This document shows, piece by piece, positions 1-18,143 of a stretch of DNA of 20,407 nt. Position 1 is the stretch's first letter. The number at the start of each line of letters is the position of its first letter. The notes below the pieces were generated by a model. That model was not told the DNA's origin. It was given only the letters and a program-made list of their open reading frames with translations, and did no database searches. The stretch comes from Lingula anatina (lineage: Eukaryota > Brachiopoda > Lingulata > Lingulida > Lingulidae). The translations under genes and the position numbers were made by a program. The DNA lies in the NCBI RefSeq assembly GCF_001039355.2, contig NW_019775181.1:64001-84407 (forward strand). Reading direction: 5' to 3'.

Positions 1-277
1 ACAAGGAAGAGAGTGAGGAAGAGGAGGACAGTACACCCATTGGGGATGAAGAAATTCAGTGGATTGACATACAAACAGGTGCAGTAACTGTAATTATACA
101 TGGTGGAATCCTGTCTTTATGTGACACATGTGGAGTGTGGTATACAAGATCTGAACTGAGCTTTCCTTTTACTTAAATTACTTTAAATGTTCTGCATGTT
201 TTGTTGCATTTTGCAGATATTGTACAGATACAATTTGACAGAAAAATATTTTTTTGTTAAAAATGATTCCATAAATT

Positions 278-361
<84 letters not shown>

Positions 362-3300
362 TTTTTTATTTTTTTGAAATGTTGCAGACGACAGACAAAG
401 CTTTGTTCCACAAGAGAAAAGAATGCCAGAATCCTTGGCATCGCCCCAGATGACAGCCGATGCCTCACAAGGCAGTAAGCAGATAGATGTGCTGAAAGAT
501 ACATATTTGAGGAGGTTCTCCATCACTCCAGAAGGTGGACATGTTAATCTGAAAGAAGTTGGAGTATTCCTCTTAGTGCCTCCGGGAGCCCTGGCTGAAA
601 CTACAGAAATGTTCATTGGTATTAGTTGGAGAGTAGAAGACATGCCGCCGTTGCCATTGTGTCAGACTAGAGCAAGTCCAGTTGTTGTCTGTGGCCCACA
701 TGGCCTGACATTCAGAAAACCAGTTTTCCTGTCATTTTATCACTGCATATCAGGCACGCGCCACAGAAAGATGGGAAGGAGCTGTCCCGAAAATTTGACT
801 CGGGACATCAGAATGAGCAATCCGTTTTACATGTGGCAGTCACAAACTCATTTACATGAAACCTGCCAATGGAAAGTATTGAGCAGTGATTCTGTTGTGT
901 TGACAAATACCAAGTGTATCATGATGATGCAACAGTTTTGCAAACACACTTTGTCATGTGAAAGTAAACGCCTTTGTGCTTTGGTGTTTGGTTCATTTAA
1001 GCCTCAACATGTCACCCTGCTGAAACTGAAGGTGTACTGTGTAAATGACACCCCGGATGAAATAAAGGTAAAACTCCCATTTCTCCCAAAAGAGTTTTTT
1101 TTTTTTTTGTACAGACATACAGACACAACATGTTATAGCATATGTGTACAATGTACTGGCCATCACCTTTACCTGTTGTTGTCATTGTACCTTTTCTACT
1201 GGCAATGCAGTAAATGGATAACTGACATGCACCTTAATCATCAAAGGAAAAAAATCATGATACATGAAAAACAGTTTGAATTATTATCTTAAATTTTACC
1301 TGACAACAACATATTTTATGCACTGTAATTGTAAAGCTTTTTTCTGCTATATGTCTGTACACTTGTTAACTTTGCTGTCTTGTGTGTGATATAAGTTGGT
1401 ATGTTTTGTGATATATTTAATAAAAGTTGGCCTTTTTGGAACATAATATCATTTGTTGTTATTTGTGGAAATTGGTTCTCTCTCTATGGTTCTTTCAGAC
1501 ACTCAGGTAAACTTACTTTTTGGTTGAATGTTTCAGAATGTCACAGCAGAAGCCAGGGAAGATTTGCAAATGGAAATGCTAGATGCAAAAAAGAAATTCA
1601 AATTCTTCACTTGTGGGTACAGTAAGAGCCTTGATGAAGATAAAAAGTTCTATGATGTCAGTCTTTTGTTGGAGGGTTTTGAGAAGAAATGGAAGATGCA
1701 TGAAGATTCTCCGCAAAAGGTTGTTATTTAATGAGTTATATCTGACTTAAATGCTCCATCTTGTGAAATTTAGATATAAACACTAAAGACAAGGAGGCCG
1801 TTTTGTTCCAGCATGAACTTATAAAGTGATGATCACGGCAGATTGGTGAAAATACCTTATTAGTTTTAAGAATATGGAAGAAAAATAAACATATAGAGAG
1901 AGAGTTATTATATTGAAAAGGCTGTGAAGAAAAATCACTTTTACATTTCAGGTTATGAACTATATAAGGTTGTGTGAGAACAATTCAGAAAACATAACAT
2001 TTTCCCTTTGCCCTAAGGAGAAAGAAGAAAGTCTCAATGTGTTTGTTAGTAAAATATATGTGAAACAGGAAGGAAAAGATCAGGAAGAGGATATAAAATG
2101 TATTACATCCACTGAGCTTGAAATCCACTGGCCGTTACCAGTAAGTTTGTTAGAGGAAACTACTTGAGTTATCCAAATGTGATAATGCATTATAATATTC
2201 TCCTTGGGATGTTATTTTCTTTGAATAATGTTATAGTACCAATTCAGGCCCGTAGCCAGGGGGGGTTCGGGGGGTTCGAAAGAACCGCCCCTTTTGCTGG
2301 AAAAAGGTCCACTCTGAGTAAAATTTGATCTAGGTCCACTTTTTCAGAAAACAAACCCCCCTTTTGAAATCGCTGGCTACGGGCCTGCAATTCATGATGT
2401 AATAGGTAGTGTTGCTCTCTTCAATAACCAGTGTTTTGTTGATTAATTAATAGAATCAGAATGGTTGGACCCTCCCATAATATGTTAGCTATTACTACTG
2501 CTATTTGTGTAATTATTACTGCTTATGATTTTTTTCAGATTGGCCCCACTATGGACAATTATAATTTTACTAGTTATTCTGGTGGTCTGGAAAGTGTAAG
2601 ACGGGCCCCACTATTGCCAGGTGGTGAGATGCAGAGACATGGTGGCAATCACTTCCAATCAATACCAAACCAGTTCTATAACCCGCAAGGCCAATACCAA
2701 CAGTTTCAGCCAGGATTTCAAACCAATATTGGCAACCAGCAGGATGATTTTCAGTCTCAGACAGCAGGGAAGATGGTTGCACAAGGCCAATTCCAACAAA
2801 ATCAACCAACACTACAACCTTACTTTGGCAACCAGAGGTTTCAACAAGGCAACTTTCAGTCTCAGACAGTATATGAGACAGCTGGACCAAATCAACCGTA
2901 TCATCAACAAGGACAATCCCATCATTGTGGACTACCACAGGGACTAGTCACTGATCGGGAACAACAAGGTGATGTCAGCTATGAAACTAGTAGGAAATCA
3001 GTTCACGAGTCTCCACCTTTACCCCCACAGCAGGTCCACATGGCTGCTGGGGATCAAGGCAGTGGTGTTACTAACCCTAATGCCATTAGAACAATGGAAA
3101 ACCCAGTGCCTTACAACCAGGCCCATGGGGGTAATCAGTTAGGTAGGTTGCCTACAGTAATGCAAGAGATTGTAGGACAAATCCCCTCTAATACAGGCAG
3201 CACAAATACATTCACATTCAATGTGCAGCAGGTTAACCACATTTATAGCACAGACAAGGAAACCATGCCACATATGAAAGAGGAAGATGTGCAGAAATCA

Positions 3301-4305
3301 TTCCGTAAGCATGTCCCTTCAGATGTGATAAAACAACTAAAGGAGACACTTACCCAAAGAGATCTATGGGACCAAGTGAAGAAGATGTATGGCATTTCAG
3401 ATGAAAATTCATGTCCTCCGGATATTGTGGATTATTTGTTGTCTCAGGTTGAGGGTTGTATTGCATCTTTCATCAATGTGCTGTTAAGGTTAAAAGAAGC
3501 CCATGCAGAGGGAGACAGGGACATTCCACAAGATTTGATTGATAAAGTCAAGGTAATTGATCATTTGGTCAGATAAAGTAATGTCTTTTATATTTTAAAA
3601 TGACAATATATGTTTTGATTTCAGTCATTTTTACAGTATATGCCACATTAGAACTATTGTCACTCTCTGTGGTATATTTATTTTACCCCTCAGCCAAGTT
3701 TTCCATCTCTTCATATTCCAAGTAAAAGAGAAAGAGATTCTGAAGCAATTGTATGAGAAAGTGAATTGGCTGTTTGGGATTATTAAGTATTTTATCTTCT
3801 GTTAGTTATTAGGCAACATCAAGGTTTGAAGGGATATCAGTTGAAAATATGCCTTATTGTATTTTTCTTCTAGGAGGGACTTAAGAGTGAAATGGAGTAC
3901 AAGAAACTGAGAGAGAATATGATCGACTTTGCTGAGGACCTTATTATTAATTTTGGACGAGTTTTAGATTACCTGTCTCAGTTTAATATAATGTCAGGTG
4001 AGGTGAAAGCAAAGCTTAAAAGCAATTTTAGGGAAAATCCAGAAGAGGCCTGTAGAAATTTGTTTCAAGCACTCCTTGATGTTAGTCCTAAAAAAGAACC
4101 AATTAAATGTCTGAAAGCTGCATTCAGAGATTCCACACTTGAGCATCTGGCAGATGAACTAGAAGTAAGCAGTCAGGATGTTGAGGGTGAGTTACGGGAA
4201 CACGGAGGGGGAGGTGATCTTCCTTCTTGGCAGGAGCCATTGGCGATGGGATTGGAAGCTCCCCCCACATTAGTCATGGGCCAAAGACCTATTGCAGCAC
4301 ATTAG
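1..4305 (+). CDS. ZU5-UPA protein with Q/N-rich linker and C-terminal CARD-like domain (5' end missing)
   Basis: Six exons join in frame by GT-AG introns: 1-78, 388-1067, 1537-1719, 1952-2140, 2539-3552 and 3874-4305 (TAG stop). They give 857 residues. The first exon is open at the window edge, so the N-terminus is missing. Domains in order: an acidic stretch (EEESEEEED); a ZU5 domain from about 513 to 1000, with the family hallmarks GGHVNL, VFLLVPPGALAE and a GPHGLTF/KPVFLSF pair; a UPA-like domain from about 1000 to 2140, opening at LKVYCVNDTPDEIK; a glutamine/asparagine-rich low-complexity linker, 2600-2960; a helical segment at 3280-3552; and a CARD-like helical bundle at 3892-4170 (LRENMIDFAEDL, VLDYLSQFNIM, LEHLADELE). 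ZU5-UPA modules occur in UNC5, ankyrin, PIDD1 and the FIIND of NLRP1/CARD8, where they gate a following death-fold domain. An adaptor or receptor role in apoptosis or innate immunity is inferred. The ZU5 and UPA calls are firm, the CARD is likely, and the preceding helical segment is unassigned. Confidence 0.82.
281..358. repeat. (TA)39 dinucleotide microsatellite
   Basis: An uninterrupted run of 39 TA units lies in the first visible intron of the ZU5-CARD gene, 29 bases before the acceptor AG at 386-387. A T-rich tract follows it (359-374) and supplies the polypyrimidine tract. Reading frames through the run give meaningless poly-IY peptides on both strands. Confidence 0.97.
2245..2387. mobile_element. 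143-bp MITE with 15-bp perfect terminal inverted repeats
   Basis: The left end CAGGCCCGTAGCCAG (2245-2259) is the exact reverse complement of the right end (2373-2387). Both sides are flanked by the 5-bp direct repeat CAATT (2240-2244 and 2388-2392), a likely target-site duplication. The interior is G-rich then C-rich, with no coding capacity. It is a non-autonomous DNA transposon; the CAG...CTG ends suggest a cut-and-paste superfamily I cannot name with certainty. It sits inside intron 4 of the ZU5-CARD gene, clear of both splice sites. Confidence 0.88.
2689..2886 (+). repeat. Two-copy coding repeat of about 32 codons in the Q/N-rich linker
   Basis: Within the large exon, the segment beginning GQYQQFQPGFQ (2689-2784) is repeated imperfectly by one beginning GQFQQNQPTLQ (2785-2886). 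Each copy carries GNQ in the middle and the shared motif FQSQT near its end. The stretch is rich in Gln, Asn, Phe, Tyr and Gly, as in prion-like low-complexity regions. Confidence 0.7.
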
Positions 4306-4389
4306 AGGACAACTGTGCCAAAAACATGTTGGCTTCTGTTGCTTTGGGCCACTGGGGATACAGAACCTAGGCCCAGTATGATCAATACT

Positions 4390-4433
4390 GGATAATATTA
4401 TCCATTGGATAAAATTGTCATCCTCTTGACAAT
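4390..4433. other. Palindrome and hairpin in the probable 3' UTR
   Basis: A perfect 14-bp palindrome, GGATAATATTATCC (4390-4403), is followed after ten bases by a second inverted repeat: ATTGTCA (4414-4420), a six-base loop, and TGACAAT (4427-4433). Both lie about 100 bases after the ZU5-CARD stop codon. They could be RNA structures or remnants of a small repeat. No function is claimed. Confidence 0.5.
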
Positions 4434-4682
4434 TACCCTAAGTATTGCAGCCATAATTTTTTGAACACTGGATAGCAATAGCAGAGGCCACCAAAAGCAT
4501 CCAGCATTTGTGAAGCACATTATTCTTGGATAACTGAAAGCATGTAAATCTGATATGTTGATGTCAGTTATAAATATACATAAAACCTACTGTGCATGTT
4601 TGCACTAGCAATTAATATAAACTAATATAATGTCTGTATCTGATGCAGGCTCTTGCTGGACAGGCTTGATATTTTGACTACA

Positions 4683-4688
4683 ATTAAA
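4683..4688 (+). promoter_or_regulatory. Candidate poly(A) signal ATTAAA for the ZU5-CARD gene
   Basis: The variant hexamer ATTAAA lies 378 bases after the stop codon. It is the first recognisable poly(A) hexamer I noticed downstream, but the region is AT-rich, so a chance match is possible. Confidence 0.3.
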
Positions 4689-4765
4689 ATACAGCTGCTG
4701 CTGCAGCTTTTTATTATGCAGTGGTGATTTGGAACAAAATATGTGTCAATGCATGCACACACATA

Positions 4766-5043
4766 AACATATGCAAACTGGCACATACATATTATTGAAG
4801 CTTTTCTAGTCAAATATATGCAAACTGGCACATACATATTATTGAAGCTTTTCTAGTCAAACATGCAAACTGGCACATATTATTGAAGCTTTTCTAGTCA
4901 AATATATACAAACTGGCACATATTATTGAAGCTTTTCTAGTCAAACATATGCAATCTGGCACATACATATTATTGAAGCTTTTTTAGTCAAACATATGCA
5001 AGCTGCCACATACAATGTCATATTATCGAAGTATTTCTAGTCA
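4766..5043. repeat. Six-copy tandem repeat, unit 41-53 bp
   Basis: Six direct copies: 4766-4812 (47), 4813-4859 (47), 4860-4900 (41), 4901-4943 (43), 4944-4990 (47) and 4991-5043 (53). The unit runs from a TATGCAAACTGGCACATA-like start to a TTATTGAAGCTTTTCTAGTCA-like end. Length differences come from small indels in the AT-rich parts. Copy 6 is the most diverged. The block probably lies in the 3' UTR or just downstream of the ZU5-CARD gene. There are no unique spacers, so it is a minisatellite. Confidence 0.93.
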
Positions 5044-7308
5044 GCTTTGTCTAATGCTATTTTAATTTGAGGTAGGTTGAATTGGCTTTATGTTAATAAC
5101 TTGGAAGGGAGAGGGGGTGTTTGTAATTGTCACTGAGGTAACTTGCATTAATAGCTATTGTGTTTTGCTATCTTATGTTTAAGCATGAGGTATAGTGAAC
5201 AACATAGAGTATTCTTACTGCAGGTGCATTGGGTTAATTTCTCCCTTTCACACCGATTCCATGTTTAGGGTAAAAACTTGAAAATTTAATCTATCTTTTT
5301 GAAAACTTCATCAAACTTGAAAATGTGTCTGTTGATAACTTTGGAAACTGTGTCACCTAATATGGCTGTGCGGGATTCGTGCATTTTAAAATATGAATAA
5401 ATTTTTAAGTGACATTTTTAACCATAGTAGAGTGAGGACAGAAGACTGAATTTCAATACAACAATATGCCATTCTTACAACCATTATTAAGTACTTACCA
5501 GCGATCTTTGTATCTTGTATTCCACACTTGCCCTTGTATTTATATCTGAAGACAAGTGTTTTTTGCCTTTTTATGTGCAATTTTTGTAAAAAGGGCAATA
5601 ATTTTTTAGTGAAACTGGCATTCTTAACACTAGATGTATCATGCATGGACCAAGAGAAATGAGAAGAAAAGCTTATTTTGTAATGAAAGTAGTTTTGGCT
5701 TGAAGAATAAGCCAAACACTTTTGTTGCTGAGTTCTTTTTCTTTCTTTTTTTTTTTTTGATATATTTTATTTCATCTCTTTATTGCTAGGAACAAATACT
5801 TACTGCAATGAACAACATGTGATAGTGGTCTATGCTCGTTCTAATAGAAGACATTATTTGAAATATGGAGATAGTGTGTTTTCCATATATGTAATATTAC
5901 TTAATTTTCTTCTTACATGATTTATGTATTTCCTATGTTATAATGTTGAAAGGGGTTCCAATCAGCTACTGGTACTTACAATCAGAGTAATTAAGGGGAG
6001 AGTATTACACAATCATAGTTTACTGTAATAGATCAAATGGAATGAGTGCCATATAAGCTCACAGAAATGACAAGAACAATATTAATTTCTGGACAATAAT
6101 TGTCTCCGTTTATCATTAAGCTTTTATTTATAAATTAGTTGTCATTACATTTCATAGGCTGCTCTATTTTATTTTTCCTTTTTAGAATGTTTTTGATATT
6201 TTTCAGATATTACCTGGCATAATCATGGCAGAATATCGAGTTTTCAATTTGTTACAACTAAGGGGAGTTTCAACATTTAAGATGTTTGTCATTTTAAAAT
6301 ATTTGAAGTATCCAATGCTTGGCAATCAAAAACATTTATTTTGATATGTAGAAGATTTATGCCTTTAAGTTTTTGTAAACAATTTGTTTAGGATAGTATT
6401 ATGTTAAAATGATAACTGATGGATACTTATTATTATAATTTTAATTGTTAACTGATGATTTTTCTGGTTATTATTTTTATTGTTTTATTTATTAATTTTT
6501 TCTTTATTCATTTATTTTTGTTTTTTTCCCCTTTTTTTTTTTTGCATCATTACAATGACATTAAACTCATTCGTTTACCAACTTCTGTTCTTGATTTAAA
6601 TAAACATTAATTGTGAATGCATAATAATTTGTAGATTTTTCTTCAATATGAAGTTCAGGTTGGTAAGAAAAATGTTTTAAAAAGGTTTTAAACCAATGTC
6701 ACAGTAACAAGACTTTCCATTATTTACATTGTAACTTTTATTTCAACACAAAATTGAACCATCCAGAAGACAAAGTTAAGACCGAATGTCCACTTCATGA
6801 AATATATGGTGCTTTTGCTGTAATGGTCAAAATATGAAGTGCATTTCCAAGAATTATTTTCTTATGGCCTAAATCAAGGTATGCAAATAAATAACAAAAT
6901 TTCAAATGTTTTCCTTTGCAGCCAATAGACATGCTGCATGATTTAAATTTGAGGAACAAAAGGTGCATGGAGAAATTTCCAAATGTCAAAATTCCTCGAA
7001 ATTTCACTTTGAAGAAGATTTCTTCCACACATGCCTCATGGACAAGTTGGCTCACATCAGTGTCACACAACCCTTGTCAATCTGTGGTATTTTCATTGCA
7101 TATGTGAACATGATCCTTATCACATTCCTTAGTCTATGTATGATAACATCAGTGTACCCAAAACCATCTACCTCCCTGGGTATTCATAAATGCTAGCAAG
7201 CAATTCATGTGTCTTCCGTCTTCCTTTCACAAAACATTGTACAAGACTTGAGTTCAGTCATGTCCACTCTACGAGAACATCCAAGTCGGACAAGTTCATT
7301 TTTTTTTT
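5044..7308. other. Intergenic or long 3' UTR sequence with no supportable gene
   Basis: About 2.3 kb of AT-rich sequence separates the two convergent genes. It has homopolymer T runs (around 5743-5758 and 6531-6543) and AATAAA hexamers, such as 5396-5401 and 6599-6604. Short open frames (5386-5715 on the minus strand; 6916-7107 plus and 6795-7070 minus) have no recognisable domain, no supporting splice context and no sequence I recognise. Nothing here is called as a gene. Confidence 0.6.
5396..5401 (+). promoter_or_regulatory. Candidate canonical poly(A) signal AATAAA
   Basis: The first canonical AATAAA I find downstream of the ZU5-CARD stop lies 1.09 kb after it and just beyond the six-copy tandem repeat. 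If used, the repeat would be in the mature 3' UTR. AT-richness makes this only suggestive. Confidence 0.35.
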
Positions 7309-7314
7309 TTTAAT
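7309..7314 (-). promoter_or_regulatory. Candidate NDUFV1 poly(A) signal ATTAAA (minus strand)
   Basis: On the minus strand ATTAAA follows the NDUFV1 stop codon by 38 bases and is followed directly by an A-run. The spacing would give a very short 3' UTR. The A-rich context weakens the call. Confidence 0.35.
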
Positions 7315-7352
7315 TTGTTACATTAAACAAAGTTCAAGTCTTAAGCCATGTT

Positions 7353-15402
<8,050 letters not shown>

Positions 15403-15659
15403 CTTTTAAAACTTTGCTTACATAAATTTCAATATGGCCGAAACAGCGACTGCTTCTCCGCAACAAATAGTGTTACGCAAATGTGTATAAATGTCATAAA
15501 AGTAATAATGTTAAATTTGACAATTTTCATATTTTTCATTAATAAAATTTGACTTATTGTGCTCTTTACATGTTATGTTAATTTAATATAGATATGAATT
15601 GCAAAATGTCGGGACTTACACGTTACAGCTGCCCTCTAGCGACATGAAAACATATGAAA
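15403..15659. promoter_or_regulatory. Head-to-head NDUFV1/TUBGCP5 intergenic region, putative bidirectional promoter
   Basis: Only 257 bp separate the NDUFV1 ATG (minus, 15402) from the TUBGCP5 ATG (plus, 15660), so both promoters and both 5' leaders must fit here. CAATATGGCCG at 15430-15440 resembles the YY1 core (AANATGGC). A second such match, AAAATGGCGCG, covers the TUBGCP5 start codon (15657-15667), a position where YY1 sites are often found in animal genes. No TATA box in a convincing position was seen. A small plus-strand ORF, 15434-15490, starts in the first YY1-like motif. Confidence 0.7.
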
Positions 15660-16188
15660 ATGGCGCGGTGGGTAAAAGTTGAAAAAGAAACTGGAAAATT
15701 GATCAACGCCATAGCCGGCTTTGAGGTGAGATGCACAGCAAGAACAACACGGTTGCTTATTTTTGTCTTACCACGATAAATTCATAGCACACCCAAAGTG
15801 ATAAAGTTTAGGAATTGTTTCTTGATTTTTGTTTATATTTTGTCGGAGAAGGGGGGGGGGGGGGGGGGCAGAAACTGTCACTGAGTCGGAACCGCAACAG
15901 TTAAAAGCCATAAGTGATAAAGTATTGCTTGAATGTGTATATTGATATTTAAGGTACTTAAAATTTTAAGGAACAATTCGTTAGTGGGACATCGAAAAGA
16001 TTGTTCGTGATTTTTAAAAATGAAAGCTTGAAAGTTTAGTGTGATCAATTCAAGACACTAACTTGATCTTGTTCAAGGTTCTCAGTTTGTCCTTGTTTTA
16101 TCAAAGCACCATGGCACACTGAAATAGTCTGCTTCATAATCATTTGGTGATAAACATCACAGACCACATGCTAATGGCATGCAACAAA

Positions 16189-16235
<47 letters not shown>

Positions 16236-18100
16236 ATCTATATTTCAGCAAGGAGAAGAAAACTATGACCTGTGTCTCCAGTTTGCTCTGTCCAACTTCA
16301 AGTATCACAGGTTCCTGGCAGTGGACAGCCATAAGGTATCCAGAGCACTAAAGGGGTACGTGTTTATATTAAAACTAAATAAAATAAATATTACAAACAC
16401 TTCAGCCCACAAGGCCATTTGAGTGGGCCATCAGAATTTCAAGATCTTTTGGTCCAAACAGAAATTAAAGTCTTTTACTGGTATTTGTAATGAGGGTTTC
16501 TAGTTATTTATTTACTTTCACAAGTTATGACATTGTTATCTCAAACTGGACTGAAAATTTTAGTTTGTGTTGACAAAGAATGAATTAGTAATAGCCTTAC
16601 TATTACCACATTATCATTCTCTGTCCTATTTATCGCTAAATGAAAATTATTTTTAAAAAAATTTTTCACAGCATTCATGAAAAGTTGAGAATCCACTCTA
16701 ATCATGTGGAGGCTGAGAAGTTCAACAGTCTCACAGACAGTTTCCTGACCAGTCCAGTGTTTGAGGGCAAAACAGAAGGAAAAGTAGGTGAAACATCTCT
16801 GGAAGTCCTATTTTCATTGAATACATGACCTGAGCTGAAAAGAGACTAAATTTAAATGAAATTTGAAAATACTTCAAGTTACGTGTACCTTCAAATTGCA
16901 CAAGTAGAAATTAATTGTAGAAAATAAGGGTCTTAGTTTGGTCAAAAGTGATTAATTATATATATATCCTAGAAAATAGTCCGTTAAACCTGTAGATGCT
17001 TTTTCAAAGTCTTCAAAAAGCTTGTTGAATTGGGTGATTTTTTTAAAAATAAATTTGGTTTACCTACTTACTAGTTTGTCTCTGCCATTTTTTTTTTTAG
17101 ACAGACACCCATTATGCCTTGCTGTCATTACTTTTGACTCTGGCTGATGCTCCAACACGGTCTACATATGAGGAAGGTCAGAAAGAGGAGGTACAGGGTA
17201 AGTGAAACATCAGTTGTGTTAGTTGTGACACAGTGTCACATCTGATGCAATAGACATAACAATAACACATTTCACATATCAGGAGAATTGGAAAGAGGAG
17301 GTACACAGTGACACACTGTCACATCTAACACACTGGGAACAAAGAGTGAGTTATCATATGAGCCAGGTTAAGTACTGTCTACATATATACCATGATAAAT
17401 GAAGTTAGATTGCTGCTATTTTTACCACAAATGATTATTTGACATTACTCGTTATCATGAATATTTTGCATGGTAATTTCCTCTAGTGAAAAGAAGTCAG
17501 ATTGATGTATGTATCATTGTGTTCCAGAGGAGGTGGAGGTCTTTGACTGGGGTGCCTACCTGATGGAGGGACTAGAGCCTGATGGGCCTTACCCAGAGTC
17601 TCCGGTATGAATTCAGTCTCCTTAACTTAAAGGGGTCATCCATTTTTATCATAATTTTAGCAAGTCAGATGGAAGATTTTTCCAGCCCCCCCCCCCTTTC
17701 ACAGTGCACAATGTGAAGAGATAAAATGATGACCTTTGACATCAATTTAGATCATCATTTCTTTTATTTTTCAAAAGCATACAGAGGACAGTAATCCCCC
17801 CTCTCCCAATGGATGACCCCTTACTGACTTCAGTACTATTAATGTTCCAAGATAAGCAGTTTAGCAGAGAATGATTCAAATAAGAGCCTGCTCACGTGAC
17901 TTAAAAACAAAATCAAGGTCACACTTCAGATTTCCTGTCCAGTCATTTGCAGAGACAAACAGAAGATGTCAAGCCATTATAGCAGATGTTTGTTATGTTT
18001 TTATTTATTTATTCATTCAGTCATTTATTCATTCATTCATCCATTCCATTATTTATTTATTCATTCATTCTATTTATTTACTCATTCATTAACTAATTCA

Positions 18101-18143
<43 letters not shown>

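Noticed and set aside
178-643. Open frames on both strands through the TA repeat (poly-IY peptides)
   Set aside because: They exist only because (TA)39 has no stop codons; the real reading frame here is the spliced exon from 388.
423-1292. Treating ATG 423 as the start of the ZU5 gene and running past 1067 to 1292
   Set aside because: The frame is open upstream to the acceptor at 387 and joins an acidic exon at 1-78. After 1067 there is a GTAAAA donor, and the next exon at 1537 continues the UPA domain in phase.
2570-2938. 122-residue minus-strand ORF
   Set aside because: It is the antisense shadow of the Q/N-rich exon; CAA/CAG codons read backwards give open Leu/Val frames.
3280-3552. Calling the helical segment before the CARD a death domain or second CARD
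   Set aside because: Helices and an LW..VKK pattern are visible, but the core motifs are not clear enough by eye to assign a family.
1-4305. Naming the first gene UNC5 or UNC5CL
   Set aside because: It shares ZU5-UPA, but the C-terminus is a long Q/N-rich linker plus a CARD-like domain rather than a death domain, and the N-terminus is not in the window.
4766-5043. CRISPR-like array
   Set aside because: Units are contiguous direct repeats with no unique spacers, and the context is an animal gene.
5386-5715. 109-residue minus-strand ORF
   Set aside because: No domain, no recognisable sequence and no supporting splice or promoter context in AT-rich DNA.
6916-7107. Possible terminal exon preceded by TTTCCTTTGCAG
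   Set aside because: The acceptor looks good, but the peptide resembles nothing I know and no upstream exon in a matching phase was found; the overlapping minus frame is equally unsupported.
15434-15490. Small plus-strand ORF in the promoter gap (starts MAETATAS)
   Set aside because: Eighteen codons only; it may be a 5' leader uORF, but there is no evidence that it is translated.
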